Shown here piece by piece: positions 43,694-52,220 of a stretch of 64,000 nucleotides of DNA. A model generated the notes under the pieces. It ran no database searches, was not told where the DNA came from, and saw only the letters and a list, made by a program, of their open reading frames with translations. A program made the translations under genes and the position numbers. The stretch is taken from positions 1 through 64,000 of the forward strand of contig NZ_JAKTTI010000023.1 in NCBI RefSeq assembly GCF_022427965.1, given 5' to 3'. This DNA is from Fredinandcohnia quinoae (lineage in GTDB: Bacteria > Bacillota > Bacilli > Bacillales > Bacillaceae_L). Position 1 is the stretch's first letter, and each line of letters begins with the position of its first letter.

Positions 43694-45877
43694 TCAACCT
43701 CTTATAATTTTTTTCTCGAATTCACTACTTGGCATAGGCCTACTTACATAATAGCCCTGTATTTCATCACACCCTAATTCATTTAAGCACTCTAGTGTCT
43801 CTTTTTCTTCAACACCCTCAGCAACAACCTTAAGTCCCATCTCATGTGCTAGACAAATAATTGCTTTGACAATTGCAATGTCTCCTATATTTTTTGCAAT
43901 TTCCTTAATAAATGATTGGTCTATCTTTAGACAATTAATTGGAAGGTTTTTAAGATAACTCAATGCCGAATAACCCGTTCCAAAGTCATCAATGGAAACG
44001 ATCACACCCATTTCCCTTAGTTTTACCACACATGCTATACATTCCTCGATATTATCTATAACTGTATTTTCTGTAATCTCTATTTCTAAAAATTCAGGTT
44101 CCAAATTTGTTTCCTTCAAAACTCTTTCTAGCATATTCACAAAATTGGGATGGCGGAAGTGAAGTGGGGAAATATTAACCGCAACGCGTAAAGGAATTTG
44201 AAACATTCCCTCGCTCCATTTCTTATTTTGCAAACACGCCTTTTTTAATACCCATTCATCAATTTTAATAATATGCCCCGTTTCCTCAGCAATCGGAATA
44301 AATTTACTTGGTGGAACATTTCCCAAAATTGGATGATCCCACCGCAGTAATGCTTCCATTCCATTTATTGAATTTGTTGTTAAATCTAACTTGGGTTGGA
44401 AGTATAGTTCGAATTCATCGTTTTGCCTAGCGATAGGTAGATAATATTCGATTAATAAATACTCATCATAATGCTGCTTCATTTTTTGTTCATATTTTTT
44501 ATATGTGTTCTTACCTAGAGATTTTGCAGTATGTAAAGCTGTATCTGCCTTTTTAAACAGTGAATCGGGATCCTCTTCATCATCTAAGCACACGCAAGCA
44601 CCTATACAGCAAGACATATGTAAGGTTAATGTTTGATCCACATTAAAAGGACTATCAAATACATCCAAAATAGTCATGGCATATTGTTCAAGTAATAATT
44701 CATCATACATATCAGTGCATAAAATAATAAATTGATCTCCGGTAAGCCTATATAGACAACCTTTTTCTACTTGAACCGTTAACAACCTGTTCTTAACTTC
44801 TATTAATAACTTATCCCCAACGGTATGACCAAGTGAATCGTTAACATTTTTAAATCTGTCCAAATTAACAAGAAAAATGGAAAAGCCCCTTATTTCTTCC
44901 TTCTTAAATTTACTTATGAGCTTTGAAATATCATCATTAAACTTTCTTCTATTAGGTAAGTTAGTTAATGTATCATAAAATGATAGAAACTTGATTTCTT
45001 CCTGTGCAGCATATAATTCTGTCATATCATTACAACAGCCTATTAATTCTATGATTTGTTCTCCTTCATATTTAGGAGATAATGTAGATTGGAGGTATCT
45101 TTTATTAAAAGAATAATTATACGTTAACGTTGTCCCTCGGAATCCTTGTTCATATGATTTTTCTAATAAGTCAGCTAAATATTCAGGAAAAAGTTCCCTT
45201 GGGCCTTTTTTATAAATCACATCAGTTTGAACTCCTAATTGATATGCAAGTTTCCCCTCACCAAACAGATAAATAAAATTTCCTGAATCATCTTTAGCAA
45301 CCTTAAAAACTAGATTTTGTAATGTATTTACTACTAGTTCAAAATCATTTTTTAAAGCATTAACTAGTTTCTCATCACTTTCTTTTCTCTGTGAAATATC
45401 AGTCCCAAATACGATATATCTAGACGGATCGCCATTTGTGGAGAGTAATGGTACAATCGCTGTATTCACCCAATAAAAGGATCCATCTTTTGCCTTATTT
45501 TTTATTTCTCCTGTCCATACTTCCCCATTTTGTATGATATTCCACATATCCCTAAAGAAAGAATTATCATGATAACCTGAATTCAAGATTCGATGTCTTT
45601 TTCCTATTAATTCAGAAGCTTTATATTTAAACATTTCAACAAATTTATCATTTACATAGATAATTTTCCCTTTATCATCTGTAGCCGAAATAATAAATGA
45701 TTGATCGATTGCGTATCCTATATTGATCAACTCATATAACTCTGAATCAATTTCTTCAATTAATTCACAGAAATCACTATACTCTGTCCACTCCTCCCCG
45801 ATTTCCATTACTTTGTTAAGTAAGGAATGAATAATGGAACTATATTTTTCACCTTCTATTTTTATTTTCATGTCCAT
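43694..45877 (-). CDS. PAS-GGDEF-EAL protein with degenerate GGDEF, likely c-di-GMP phosphodiesterase
   Basis: 727 residues, soluble. A PAS domain (about 50-165, [18 protein letters not shown]), a second sensor-like segment (about 170-295), a GGDEF domain whose motif reads TGDQF and so is probably not a cyclase, and a complete EAL domain: [40 protein letters not shown] and VVAEGVEE. It should break down c-di-GMP. It is first in an operon with the chemoreceptor, with an FNR box upstream. Confidence 0.9.
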   Translation of the reverse strand: MDMKIKIEGEKYSSIIHSLLNKVMEIGEEWTEYSDFCELIEEIDSELYELINIGYAIDQSFIISATDDKGKIIYVNDKFVEMFKYKASELIGKRHRILNSGYHDNSFFRDMWNIIQNGEVWTGEIKNKAKDGSFYWVNTAIVPLLSTNGDPSRYIVFGTDISQRKESDEKLVNALKNDFELVVNTLQNLVFKVAKDDSGNFIYLFGEGKLAYQLGVQTDVIYKKGPRELFPEYLADLLEKSYEQGFRGTTLTYNYSFNKRYLQSTLSPKYEGEQIIELIGCCNDMTELYAAQEEIKFLSFYDTLTNLPNRRKFNDDISKLISKFKKEEIRGFSIFLVNLDRFKNVNDSLGHTVGDKLLIEVKNRLLTVQVEKGCLYRLTGDQFIILCTDMYDELLLEQYAMTILDVFDSPFNVDQTLTLHMSCCIGACVCLDDEEDPDSLFKKADTALHTAKSLGKNTYKKYEQKMKQHYDEYLLIEYYLPIARQNDEFELYFQPKLDLTTNSINGMEALLRWDHPILGNVPPSKFIPIAEETGHIIKIDEWVLKKACLQNKKWSEGMFQIPLRVAVNISPLHFRHPNFVNMLERVLKETNLEPEFLEIEITENTVIDNIEECIACVVKLREMGVIVSIDDFGTGYSALSYLKNLPINCLKIDQSFIKEIAKNIGDIAIVKAIICLAHEMGLKVVAEGVEEKETLECLNELGCDEIQGYYVSRPMPSSEFEKKIIRG

Positions 45878-45984
45878 CCAAACCTCATTTTTTATTGTTT
45901 TCTGGGAGTCATTTCAGAGATACATTGCTACTAAAATATCCATAGTCTCTATCATTCCTAGATTACTAAACCAACACTCTATTT

Positions 45985-46004
45985 AACTTGATTTAAATCA
46001 AGTT
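45985..46004. promoter_or_regulatory. FNR box between the GGDEF-EAL operon and the FNR-like gene
   Basis: AACTTGATTTAAATCAAGTT is a perfect 20-base palindrome with an ideal TTGAT-N4-ATCAA core (45988-46001). For the minus-strand operon a TAATCT -10 candidate (45965-45960) would place it at -41.5. For the plus-strand regulator, with TATAAT at 46040-46045, it would be near -57. Confidence 0.78.
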
Positions 46005-46020
46005 GAAATTTCGATTTTTT

Positions 46021-46042
46021 ATAAGTGATATATATCACTTAT
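46021..46042. promoter_or_regulatory. Perfect 22-bp palindrome over the FNR-like gene promoter
   Basis: Core GTGATATATATCAC (46025-46038), inside a longer exact palindrome. It covers the spacer and touches the TATAAT -10 (46040-46045) of the regulator gene. GTGA half-sites belong to the Crp/Fnr family, so this looks like a repressing or autoregulatory site. Confidence 0.6.
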
Positions 46043-46134
46043 AATCTTTTTATTTTGAGATATACTACCATGTTAATAGTGCAATATTGTAAAAGTATAA
46101 ATGCCACTACACCTCACATATTTTCAACAAAGGA

Positions 46135-46839
46135 ATGAATTCTCAGATGGAATCACTATGTTGTCATCAGTCTAACTGTGTAAGAACAGTGCCTATTTTT
46201 AAAAATTTGAATGAAGAAGAGTTTGTATTTTTAGAAAAAGTAACTCACGCAACTTTCTTTCAGAAAGGAGAGATTATTTTTAGGGAGGGGGAGAACGCAG
46301 ATACCTTTTTCATTCCAGAAAGTGGCCTTATTAAATTATCAAATGTATCATCTAATGGTAAGGAGCAAATCATTCGCTTATTATTTCCGGGGGACATATT
46401 CGGACAGTCATCCTTATTAAAAGACGGTAAGTACTATACCAATGCCATGGCACTTGAAAATAGTATAATTTGTACGATTAATAAGAATGACTTCACAAAG
46501 GCAATGCGAACTAACCCAGAGCTCTCTTCTAAGATCATTACTACCTTATTTGAACGCTTACAAGTAACCGATGAATTAGTTCGTTCATTAAGCCTTCTTG
46601 AAGTAGAACAACGACTTGCCAGAGCAATTCTACTTTTTTCGGAAAAAATTCAACCCGTACATAAATGCTTTCAACTTCCAATTCAAAAAAAAGAGCTGGC
46701 TTCTTTGCTAGGAACAACACCAGAAACTCTTAGCCGGAAAATCAAGTTACTTACAGAGGAAAATTTAATTAAGTTCGATGATAATAAAAATCTACATATT
46801 CTTAACTATCGGAAACTAAAACTACTGGCTGAGTCTTAA
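46135..46839 (+). CDS. Crp/Fnr family regulator of FNR type with candidate Fe-S cysteines
   Basis: 234 residues. An N-terminal cysteine group (C9, C10, C15) and C113 in ENSIICTINK match the pattern of the four [4Fe-4S] cysteines of E. coli FNR. A cyclic-nucleotide-type beta barrel spans 20-140. The C-terminal helix-turn-helix has GTTPETLSRKIKLL, the ExxSR recognition helix that reads TTGAT. Such sites lie on both sides. The start at 46135 has an awkwardly close AAGGA; ATG 46147 is possible but would move C9 to C5. It is probably an oxygen sensor for this locus. Confidence 0.88.
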   Translation: MNSQMESLCCHQSNCVRTVPIFKNLNEEEFVFLEKVTHATFFQKGEIIFREGENADTFFIPESGLIKLSNVSSNGKEQIIRLLFPGDIFGQSSLLKDGKYYTNAMALENSIICTINKNDFTKAMRTNPELSSKIITTLFERLQVTDELVRSLSLLEVEQRLARAILLFSEKIQPVHKCFQLPIQKKELASLLGTTPETLSRKIKLLTEENLIKFDDNKNLHILNYRKLKLLAES

Positions 46840-46854
46840 AGACAGTAGTTTTTT
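46820..46854 (+). terminator. Rho-independent terminator of the FNR-like gene
   Basis: AACTACTG (46820-46827) pairs with CAGTAGTT (46843-46850), followed by TTTTCTTTTTT. The stem overlaps the stop codon. Confidence 0.75.
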
Positions 46855-46866
46855 CTTTTTTATATC

Positions 46867-48480
46867 CTATGCATTATTCACTTTTGAACTCTGATATTCA
46901 TTTAAATAGCGAACCACATGGTCATAGCTTAAAGGTTGACTAAAATAATACCCCTGGACAACATCACAAGAGAATTGCTTAACCATTGATAATTGTTTGT
47001 AATTTTCTACCCCCTCTGCAATAACCTTTAATTTCAGATCATGAGCTAATGTTGTAATCGCCTTTGTTAACGCAACACTGCTCGGATTTTTATCAATATC
47101 ATAGATAAATGAACGATCAATTTTTAAAGTGTCCACTGGGAAATCCTTCAAATAGTTTAAGGATGAATAACCTGTACCAAAATCATCAATTGAAATCCAT
47201 ACACCTAATTCTTTTAACTGTTGTAGTACGTCGATTGCCTTATGTACATCTTGCATCACCATATTTTCAGTAATCTCAAGCTCTAAATAAGTGGGATCGA
47301 GTGAGACCTCTGTTAAAACATTCCTAATCTTTTCGACTAAATCATTTTGCAAAAACTGTCCTGCCGATAGATTAACAGCTACTCTAATCGGAGGATATCC
47401 ATCATCTTGCCATTCTTTCATTTTGTGGCATGCTGTTCGTATTACCCAATCTCCAATTGGCAAAATCAAACCGGTTTCTTCAGCAATTGGAATAAATTCT
47501 CCAGGTAAGATCATGCCTAAATCTGGATGTTTCCAACGCAGCAATGCCTCCATTGACATAATTCGGTTCGACTTCAAATTAACTTGTGGCTGAAAATAGA
47601 GTGAAAGTTCATCATTCTCCAATGCTCTTCGCAAGTTATTTTCGATCAGTAATTTTTCAAACCCACCCGCACTAATATCAGCGTTTGACATCTCATATTG
47701 ATTTCGCCCCTTTTTCTTAGCAACATACATCGCGGAATCAGCATTCGTAATGAGCATCTCAACCTCATCACCATCATATGGAAAGGTACTAATCCCAACA
47801 CTTGTTGTTACATAGATCACTGTTTCATTTAATAGATAGGGGGTCGAGAATGCTTCGAGTATTTTTTTTGCGTATTGCTCTGCCTCTTTTTCGTCCCTTA
47901 TATCTTCAAGAACACAAACGAATTCATCCCCACCCATTCTTGCAATCACATTATGATGACCAATTGCAGTCTTAATCCGATTTGCCGCCTCCTTCAATAG
48001 CAAATCTCCATATGAATGGCCAAGTGTATCATTCACAAATTTAAATCGATCCAAGTCTAAAAACAATACAGCAAAGATTGCACCCTCTGTTCGGGCTTTT
48101 TGAATTGCTTTGTCAATTTTTTGGGATAGTAAAAAACGATTTGGAAGTTTCGTTAAAGGATCTAAACCACTTACCTGATAATCCGTCATTAACCAAATTT
48201 GGAATGAATGGTTTTCAACTTTAATTGGATTAACAATAAGCTGTTGTAAAATCTCACGGCCATCATTTGTTTTTATTACGATCTCATCTCTTAATTCATC
48301 ATATGTGTCAGCAAAAAACAATTCAATCTGCTTATTAAGCATTTCATCCTTCTTGCACCCACTTAATGATAGATAAGCAGCGTTTACAGAAATAATTGTC
48401 TTATTTTCGTCAGTTATAATGGCGGAAAAATTAAGTTGCTCGAAGATATCCTTATATAACTCTGCACCAAATTTATCCAT
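46867..48480 (-). CDS. PAS-GGDEF-EAL protein with complete GGDEF and EAL motifs
   Basis: 537 residues. A PAS-like sensor (about 10-105), a GGDEF domain with the active-site GGDEF in IARMGGDEFVCVLED, and an EAL domain with [42 protein letters not shown] and VIAEGVEN. All visible catalytic residues are present, so it could make and cleave c-di-GMP. It diverges from the V4R-B gene; one FNR box lies between them and a TAGAAT -10 fits at class II spacing. Confidence 0.92.
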   Translation of the reverse strand: MDKFGAELYKDIFEQLNFSAIITDENKTIISVNAAYLSLSGCKKDEMLNKQIELFFADTYDELRDEIVIKTNDGREILQQLIVNPIKVENHSFQIWLMTDYQVSGLDPLTKLPNRFLLSQKIDKAIQKARTEGAIFAVLFLDLDRFKFVNDTLGHSYGDLLLKEAANRIKTAIGHHNVIARMGGDEFVCVLEDIRDEKEAEQYAKKILEAFSTPYLLNETVIYVTTSVGISTFPYDGDEVEMLITNADSAMYVAKKKGRNQYEMSNADISAGGFEKLLIENNLRRALENDELSLYFQPQVNLKSNRIMSMEALLRWKHPDLGMILPGEFIPIAEETGLILPIGDWVIRTACHKMKEWQDDGYPPIRVAVNLSAGQFLQNDLVEKIRNVLTEVSLDPTYLELEITENMVMQDVHKAIDVLQQLKELGVWISIDDFGTGYSSLNYLKDFPVDTLKIDRSFIYDIDKNPSSVALTKAITTLAHDLKLKVIAEGVENYKQLSMVKQFSCDVVQGYYFSQPLSYDHVVRYLNEYQSSKVNNA

Positions 48481-48511
48481 ATTTATTCACCTCTATTTTC
48501 CCTTATTATTC

Positions 48512-48581
48512 ATTCTACTAGTATATTTCCTAAATGAAATTGATATAAATCAATGTTTCGAAGAAGAAATATTACTATAAT
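48512..48581. promoter_or_regulatory. Shared FNR box with two class II promoters
   Basis: TTGATATAAATCAA at 48540-48553. On the plus strand TATAAT at 48576-48581 places the box at -41.5 for V4R-B. On the minus strand TAGAAT at 48517-48512 places the same box at -41.5 for the GGDEF-EAL gene. One symmetrical site could thus activate both genes. Confidence 0.82.
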
Positions 48582-48632
48582 TAAAATATAAATCTTAGAT
48601 TTTTTAACAAAGAAGTAATGGAGTGAATCATA

Positions 48633-49082
48633 ATGAATTTATTTACATTTGATGATATGAAAAAAATCAAACGCGAAACTTTGGGAGATCTTGTCCCACT
48701 CGAATTATTTCGTTCTGTACGCTTGATTGGAATGTATCAAGGACTGCCAATGAAGGGGAAAAATACTACTTTAACTGTCGGAAGAGAAATTGGAAAGAGT
48801 ATGCCTATCCATACAGTTGAAGATGCCCTTAACCTATTCGAGGAATTAAAAATTGGGATTCCAAAAATCTTGAAAAGAACCGATAATGAAATACATATCG
48901 CGATTGAAGACTGCTTCTGTGAAGGGCTTCCGCCTATGGAAGGTAACATGGTATGTGACTTAGAAGGAGCAATTTTAGAAGGAGCTCTTTCAAAGATATA
49001 TGATGGCAAAATAAGTGTAAGGGAAATAAAGTGTAATGTGAACGGGGATGAACATTGCGAATACATTATTACATATTCATAA
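48633..49082 (+). CDS. V4R-domain protein B, FNR-boxed
   Basis: 149 residues and more than half identical to V4R-A at 41336. It keeps the same five-cysteine pattern: DCFCEGLP, VCDLEGA and KCNVNGDEHCEY. ATG 48633 lies behind GGAGTG. The pair bracket the FNR/c-di-GMP/chemoreceptor genes and probably arose by duplication. Function unknown; a redox- or ligand-sensing role is inferred from the FNR box and neighbours. Confidence 0.78.
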   Translation: MNLFTFDDMKKIKRETLGDLVPLELFRSVRLIGMYQGLPMKGKNTTLTVGREIGKSMPIHTVEDALNLFEELKIGIPKILKRTDNEIHIAIEDCFCEGLPPMEGNMVCDLEGAILEGALSKIYDGKISVREIKCNVNGDEHCEYIITYS

Positions 49083-49088
49083 AGCAAG

Positions 49089-49119
49089 AAATGCACATCC
49101 ATTTTTAGGATGTGCATTT
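49089..49119. terminator. Bidirectional terminator between V4R-B and dioxygenase genes
   Basis: AAATGCACATCC (49089-49100) and GGATGTGCATTT (49108-49119) form a perfect 12-bp stem between convergent genes. Confidence 0.85.
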
Positions 49120-49125
49120 AATTCC

Positions 49126-50103
49126 TTATTCCTTTACCAATTCTATTGTACTTCTTACTGTATCAATTGGTCTGACAAAACTTTCAATTTGTTCACGTTT
49201 ACCCTCTAAAAATGGAGGAAGTGATAATTTTTCACCAAGTGTTTCATAAGGTTCGTCTCCCATAAATCCAGGGCCATCTGTTGCAAATTCAAATAAAATC
49301 TGTGGTGCTACTCTACAATACAAAGACCCGAAAAAGAAGCGATCCACAAATCCTGATGTTTGGAAACCAAAGCTTCTCAAATGATGATCCCATTCATCTA
49401 ATACAGATCTGTCATCCACACGGAAGGCAGCGTGATGAACTGTTCCAAAGCCTTGACGTGCTTGGGGAAGAGTCGTATTATGTTCGACAATCACTTGTGC
49501 CCCATTGCCACCTTCACCAACTTCAAATAAATGAAAATCTCCTTCTTGACCAATTTCTTTATATAATAGAACTTTTTCCATCATTTCTTTAAAATAATCG
49601 AAGTTTGCTACTCGTACAAAAATTGGTCCTAATCCAGTAATCGCATATTCTAATGGGATCGGCCCCTTTTCCCACGGTGTACCCGCTTTAATACCTTCAT
49701 TATTTTCATCTGAAATCAATTGATATTGTTGATCATCAAAATCAACAAAGGAGAGTGTCTTTTTACCAAATTGCTCTTTAATCCCCGTATGCTTTACTTC
49801 TAAGCGGTCAAAGCGTTTAACCCAATACCCGATTGCCTCATCACTTGGTACACGGAATGATGTTTTAGAAATCTCATCAGTACCATGCACACCCTGTGGA
49901 ATACCAGGAAAATCAAAAAAAGTCATGTCTGTACCGGGACTACCTGTATCATCAGCAAAAAATAAGTGATAGGTGCGGATATCGTCTTGATTCACAGTTT
50001 TCTTGACTAAACGCATGCCTAATACATACGTAAAAAATTCATAGTTCTTCTCTGCACTACTTGTAATCGCAGTAACATGGTGCATTCCTTTTAAACTCTT
50101 CAT
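49126..50103 (-). CDS. VOC-family ring-cleaving dioxygenase (MhqO-like)
   Basis: 325 residues, two vicinal-oxygen-chelate halves. The first half begins KGMHHVTAI, the second has GTVHHAAFRV. Metal ligands are likely His in these and Glu in ILFEFATDGPGF. B. subtilis MhqO, in the quinone-stress regulon, has this layout. The upstream site 50172-50189 resembles an MhqR operator, supporting a role in detoxifying quinones or catechols. Confidence 0.87.
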   Translation of the reverse strand: MKSLKGMHHVTAITSSAEKNYEFFTYVLGMRLVKKTVNQDDIRTYHLFFADDTGSPGTDMTFFDFPGIPQGVHGTDEISKTSFRVPSDEAIGYWVKRFDRLEVKHTGIKEQFGKKTLSFVDFDDQQYQLISDENNEGIKAGTPWEKGPIPLEYAITGLGPIFVRVANFDYFKEMMEKVLLYKEIGQEGDFHLFEVGEGGNGAQVIVEHNTTLPQARQGFGTVHHAAFRVDDRSVLDEWDHHLRSFGFQTSGFVDRFFFGSLYCRVAPQILFEFATDGPGFMGDEPYETLGEKLSLPPFLEGKREQIESFVRPIDTVRSTIELVKE

Positions 50104-50171
50104 GTTAATTCCTCCAATTATATTTAAGGTGCTATATTATTGTAATTCGAATACTTTATCTTAATTTAAAA

Positions 50172-50189
50172 CATCTTAATTTCGAGATA
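50172..50189. promoter_or_regulatory. MhqR-like operator upstream of the dioxygenase
   Basis: CATCTTAATTTCGAGATA is an imperfect inverted repeat that, read on the minus strand, starts TATCTCGAA as in the B. subtilis MhqR box. A nearby near-palindrome, GTAATTCGAATAC (50142-50154), may be a second site. Confidence 0.5.
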
Positions 50190-50278
50190 AATATACCAAA
50201 AAATTGTTGTGTTGTCAATTTTGCTATCTAACCTTGATTAGTTCCATCTTTTTCGGTGCATTATACTAAGTGAAACTT

Positions 50279-50405
50279 CAAGCAGTGGGCCCCCGCTGAT
50301 TGTTAGTTGAACTAATCGGGCTTTTACGGGCAGTTTATCCTTCACTAATGCTTCTAGTTTTTGCTAAGTCTTGTAGTGTGGGATTACTGCTCGTTAATGC
50401 GGGAT
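50279..50405. repeat. Intergenic element with AATCGGGC / ACGGGCAG motifs
   Basis: The stretch from CAGTGGGCCCCCGCTGATTG through AACTAATCGGGCTTTTACGG to TTAATGCGGGATA has no reading frame and is richer in G and C than its surroundings. It has the look of a non-coding repeat family dispersed in Bacillus genomes, though no second copy lies in this window. It fills most of the gap between the dioxygenase and the acidic protein gene. Confidence 0.4.
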
Positions 50406-50431
50406 AGAGGAAATTGATTGGGAGGTGTCAC

Positions 50432-50830
50432 ATGAAAACTATATCCGTGAATTTTCACAAAGAAGACGCGGTTGAAGCGATGAATGTAAAGATTCTTGAG
50501 GAGGAGGATTTTGAAAAGGTAACGGAAGGTGGAACTCGTCATTTATTTGAATTAGATACGAATATTGGCTTTTTTGTCTTTTTTGATGGTGAAGATTCTG
50601 AAGGGAACTTGCATTATCTCGCCCTCCAGTATGAAGAGGAGTCCGAGGATCCAACCTTTTGTTTTTCTTTTGAACTGAAGGACTTTTATGAATTTCTTGC
50701 ATTGTATTTAAATGATCTCGAATTTCAAGATGAAACTGAAGAGGATTCTGAAGAACAAGAATATGGCTCAATCCATCATCTTGCACATCTGCTCTACCAT
50801 ATTGTCGAAGATGCGAAAAATGTGGAATAA
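50432..50830 (+). CDS. Acidic cytoplasmic protein of unknown function
   Basis: 132 residues, no signal or membrane segment. The N-terminal half has beta-like strands (NIGFFVFFDGEDSEGNLHYLALQYEEE); the middle is very acidic with a DETEEDSEEQE stretch; the end is a helix (HHLAHLLYHIVEDAK). ATG 50432 follows GGGAGG by six bases. I do not recognise the family. A terminator follows. It stands alone. Confidence 0.68.
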   Translation: MKTISVNFHKEDAVEAMNVKILEEEDFEKVTEGGTRHLFELDTNIGFFVFFDGEDSEGNLHYLALQYEEESEDPTFCFSFELKDFYEFLALYLNDLEFQDETEEDSEEQEYGSIHHLAHLLYHIVEDAKNVE

Positions 50831-50837
50831 TTCTTAA

Positions 50838-50872
50838 AAGGCGCATATCACCTGGATTGCGCCTTCCTTTTT
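50838..50872 (+). terminator. Rho-independent terminator after the acidic protein gene
   Basis: AAGGCGCA (50838-50845) pairs with TGCGCCTT (50858-50865), followed by CCTTTTT. Confidence 0.82.
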
Positions 50873-51587
50873 AGTATTCACTTGTAATTATTGGCGTTCC
50901 AAGCGTGACATCAATCTGATTCGGATTATCATCGACCCTTAAACCAATTTGCATATTGATTTTTTGATTGTCCTTTGTAATTAGTTCGGATTCAAAAGCT
51001 TTAGAAAATGCTGAAATAGAAACAAATGATGGTTCTGTTAGTTGCTCCACTACTTCCCCCTGTGAATCGGCCAATATTTTCTCCGATACGCTTATAATAT
51101 CTATCTCTGAAAGTTTACCCGATATTGTATAAAAAACATTTTCATCTTCTTTAAAAGTCTTTTCTATCCAGTCCAGGTGGCTATTATTTAATGTTGCTCC
51201 CCTTACCTCATACGACATTCCAATTTCATATTTTCCACCTTTAGCATAAGAGGTTAGCTTCAATTCTTCAGTTAGGCCAGAAGTATTTGTATTTTTCTTT
51301 CCATTCCAAACATAGTGATGATTTTTTTCCTCATCTGTTAGTTCCCAGTCATAGTTTTTATATGTTATCATAATTTCGTTTGTTTTCTTCTTCATGTCTG
51401 TGAAGTTATTTACTGTATCTAGTTCTTTTCTTTGATATACTTTCCAGGATGAAATATTAATCTTATTTTTATCTGCAATTTCCTTCACTTCGATCATGTC
51501 ATTTATTTTGTTTGACTCAGTAGGATCATTTGAGTAAATACCTATTACTAAACCAAATGATACTAGTATTGAGATTGCTAATTTCAT
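50871..51587 (-). CDS. YwmB family (TATA-box-binding-like fold) protein
   Basis: 238 residues. An N-terminal hydrophobic helix (residues 3-18) suggests a secretion signal or membrane anchor; there is no lipobox cysteine. The body fits the YwmB family: SWKVYQRKELD near the start and SISAFSKAFESELITKDNQKINMQIGLRVDD near the end. Function unknown. Upstream AGGAGGTGAGG is a strong Shine-Dalgarno. It is a single gene, convergent with the acidic protein. Confidence 0.78.
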   Translation of the reverse strand: MKLAISILVSFGLVIGIYSNDPTESNKINDMIEVKEIADKNKINISSWKVYQRKELDTVNNFTDMKKKTNEIMITYKNYDWELTDEEKNHHYVWNGKKNTNTSGLTEELKLTSYAKGGKYEIGMSYEVRGATLNNSHLDWIEKTFKEDENVFYTISGKLSEIDIISVSEKILADSQGEVVEQLTEPSFVSISAFSKAFESELITKDNQKINMQIGLRVDDNPNQIDVTLGTPIITSEY

Positions 51588-51704
51588 AAGTCCCTCACCT
51601 CCTTAGTAAGCATTACCAAGAATGTGAAAGAATATACCTATTAGACTAGCAAACTTAAAAATTACTTTAGTTAGGCAATAGAGGTTTTCTATCTCAGACA
51701 TAAC

Positions 51705-51740
51705 AAAAAAGCATGCCCGTTTTTTTTCAGGCATGCCTTT
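51705..51740 (-). terminator. Rho-independent terminator of yabR
   Basis: On the minus strand GGCATGCC...GGGCATGC gives a seven-base GC-rich stem (51736-51730 with 51717-51711) followed by TTTTTTG, 35 bases past the yabR stop. Confidence 0.78.
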
Positions 51741-51770
51741 ATCTTATATGTCAGATATTTTATTATCGAA

Positions 51771-52220
51771 TTATCCGCGTCTTCCTCCTCGGCCGCCACG
51801 CTTTGTTTCAGTGTTGCGTTTAAGGGAAGATAAATTTTCTTCACTTGATTTCAAAAATTTCGCCATTTTATCTTCAAAGCTTTCCTTTGGCTTGAAATTG
51901 CCTTTTGAACGGAAGTCTTTGGAACGACGATCATCTCTACCCTGACGTGGTGGACGCCCAGAATAAGAAGAAGTTTGTCCCTCTGGTTTATCAATAGCCT
52001 TTTTGATGGACAAGGCAACTTTTCCGTCTTTCTCACTAATCACTTTTACTTGTACTTCATCACCTATTTTTAGATGATCATTAACATCCTTAACATAGCT
52101 ATCCGCTACCTCACTGATATGCACAAGACCTGTTGAACCCTCTGGTAATTCTACGAATGCTCCAAAGTTAGTGATGCCTGTTACTTTACCTTGAACCTTA
52201 CTACCTACTTCGATTGACAA
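51771..52220 (-). CDS. S1 RNA-binding domain protein YabR
   Basis: 149 residues. The S1 domain fills about residues 1-75: IEVGSKVQGKVTGITNFGAFVELPEGSTGLVHISEVADSYV. A basic, disordered linker follows, and the end, SFEDKMAKFLKSSEENLSSLKRNTETKRGGRGGRRG, matches the B. subtilis YabR C-terminus closely. It binds RNA or ribosomes, possibly as a general stress protein. In B. subtilis yabR lies near divIC, but here it is alone, so it may be a second or moved copy. Confidence 0.9.
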   Translation of the reverse strand: MSIEVGSKVQGKVTGITNFGAFVELPEGSTGLVHISEVADSYVKDVNDHLKIGDEVQVKVISEKDGKVALSIKKAIDKPEGQTSSYSGRPPRQGRDDRRSKDFRSKGNFKPKESFEDKMAKFLKSSEENLSSLKRNTETKRGGRGGRRG

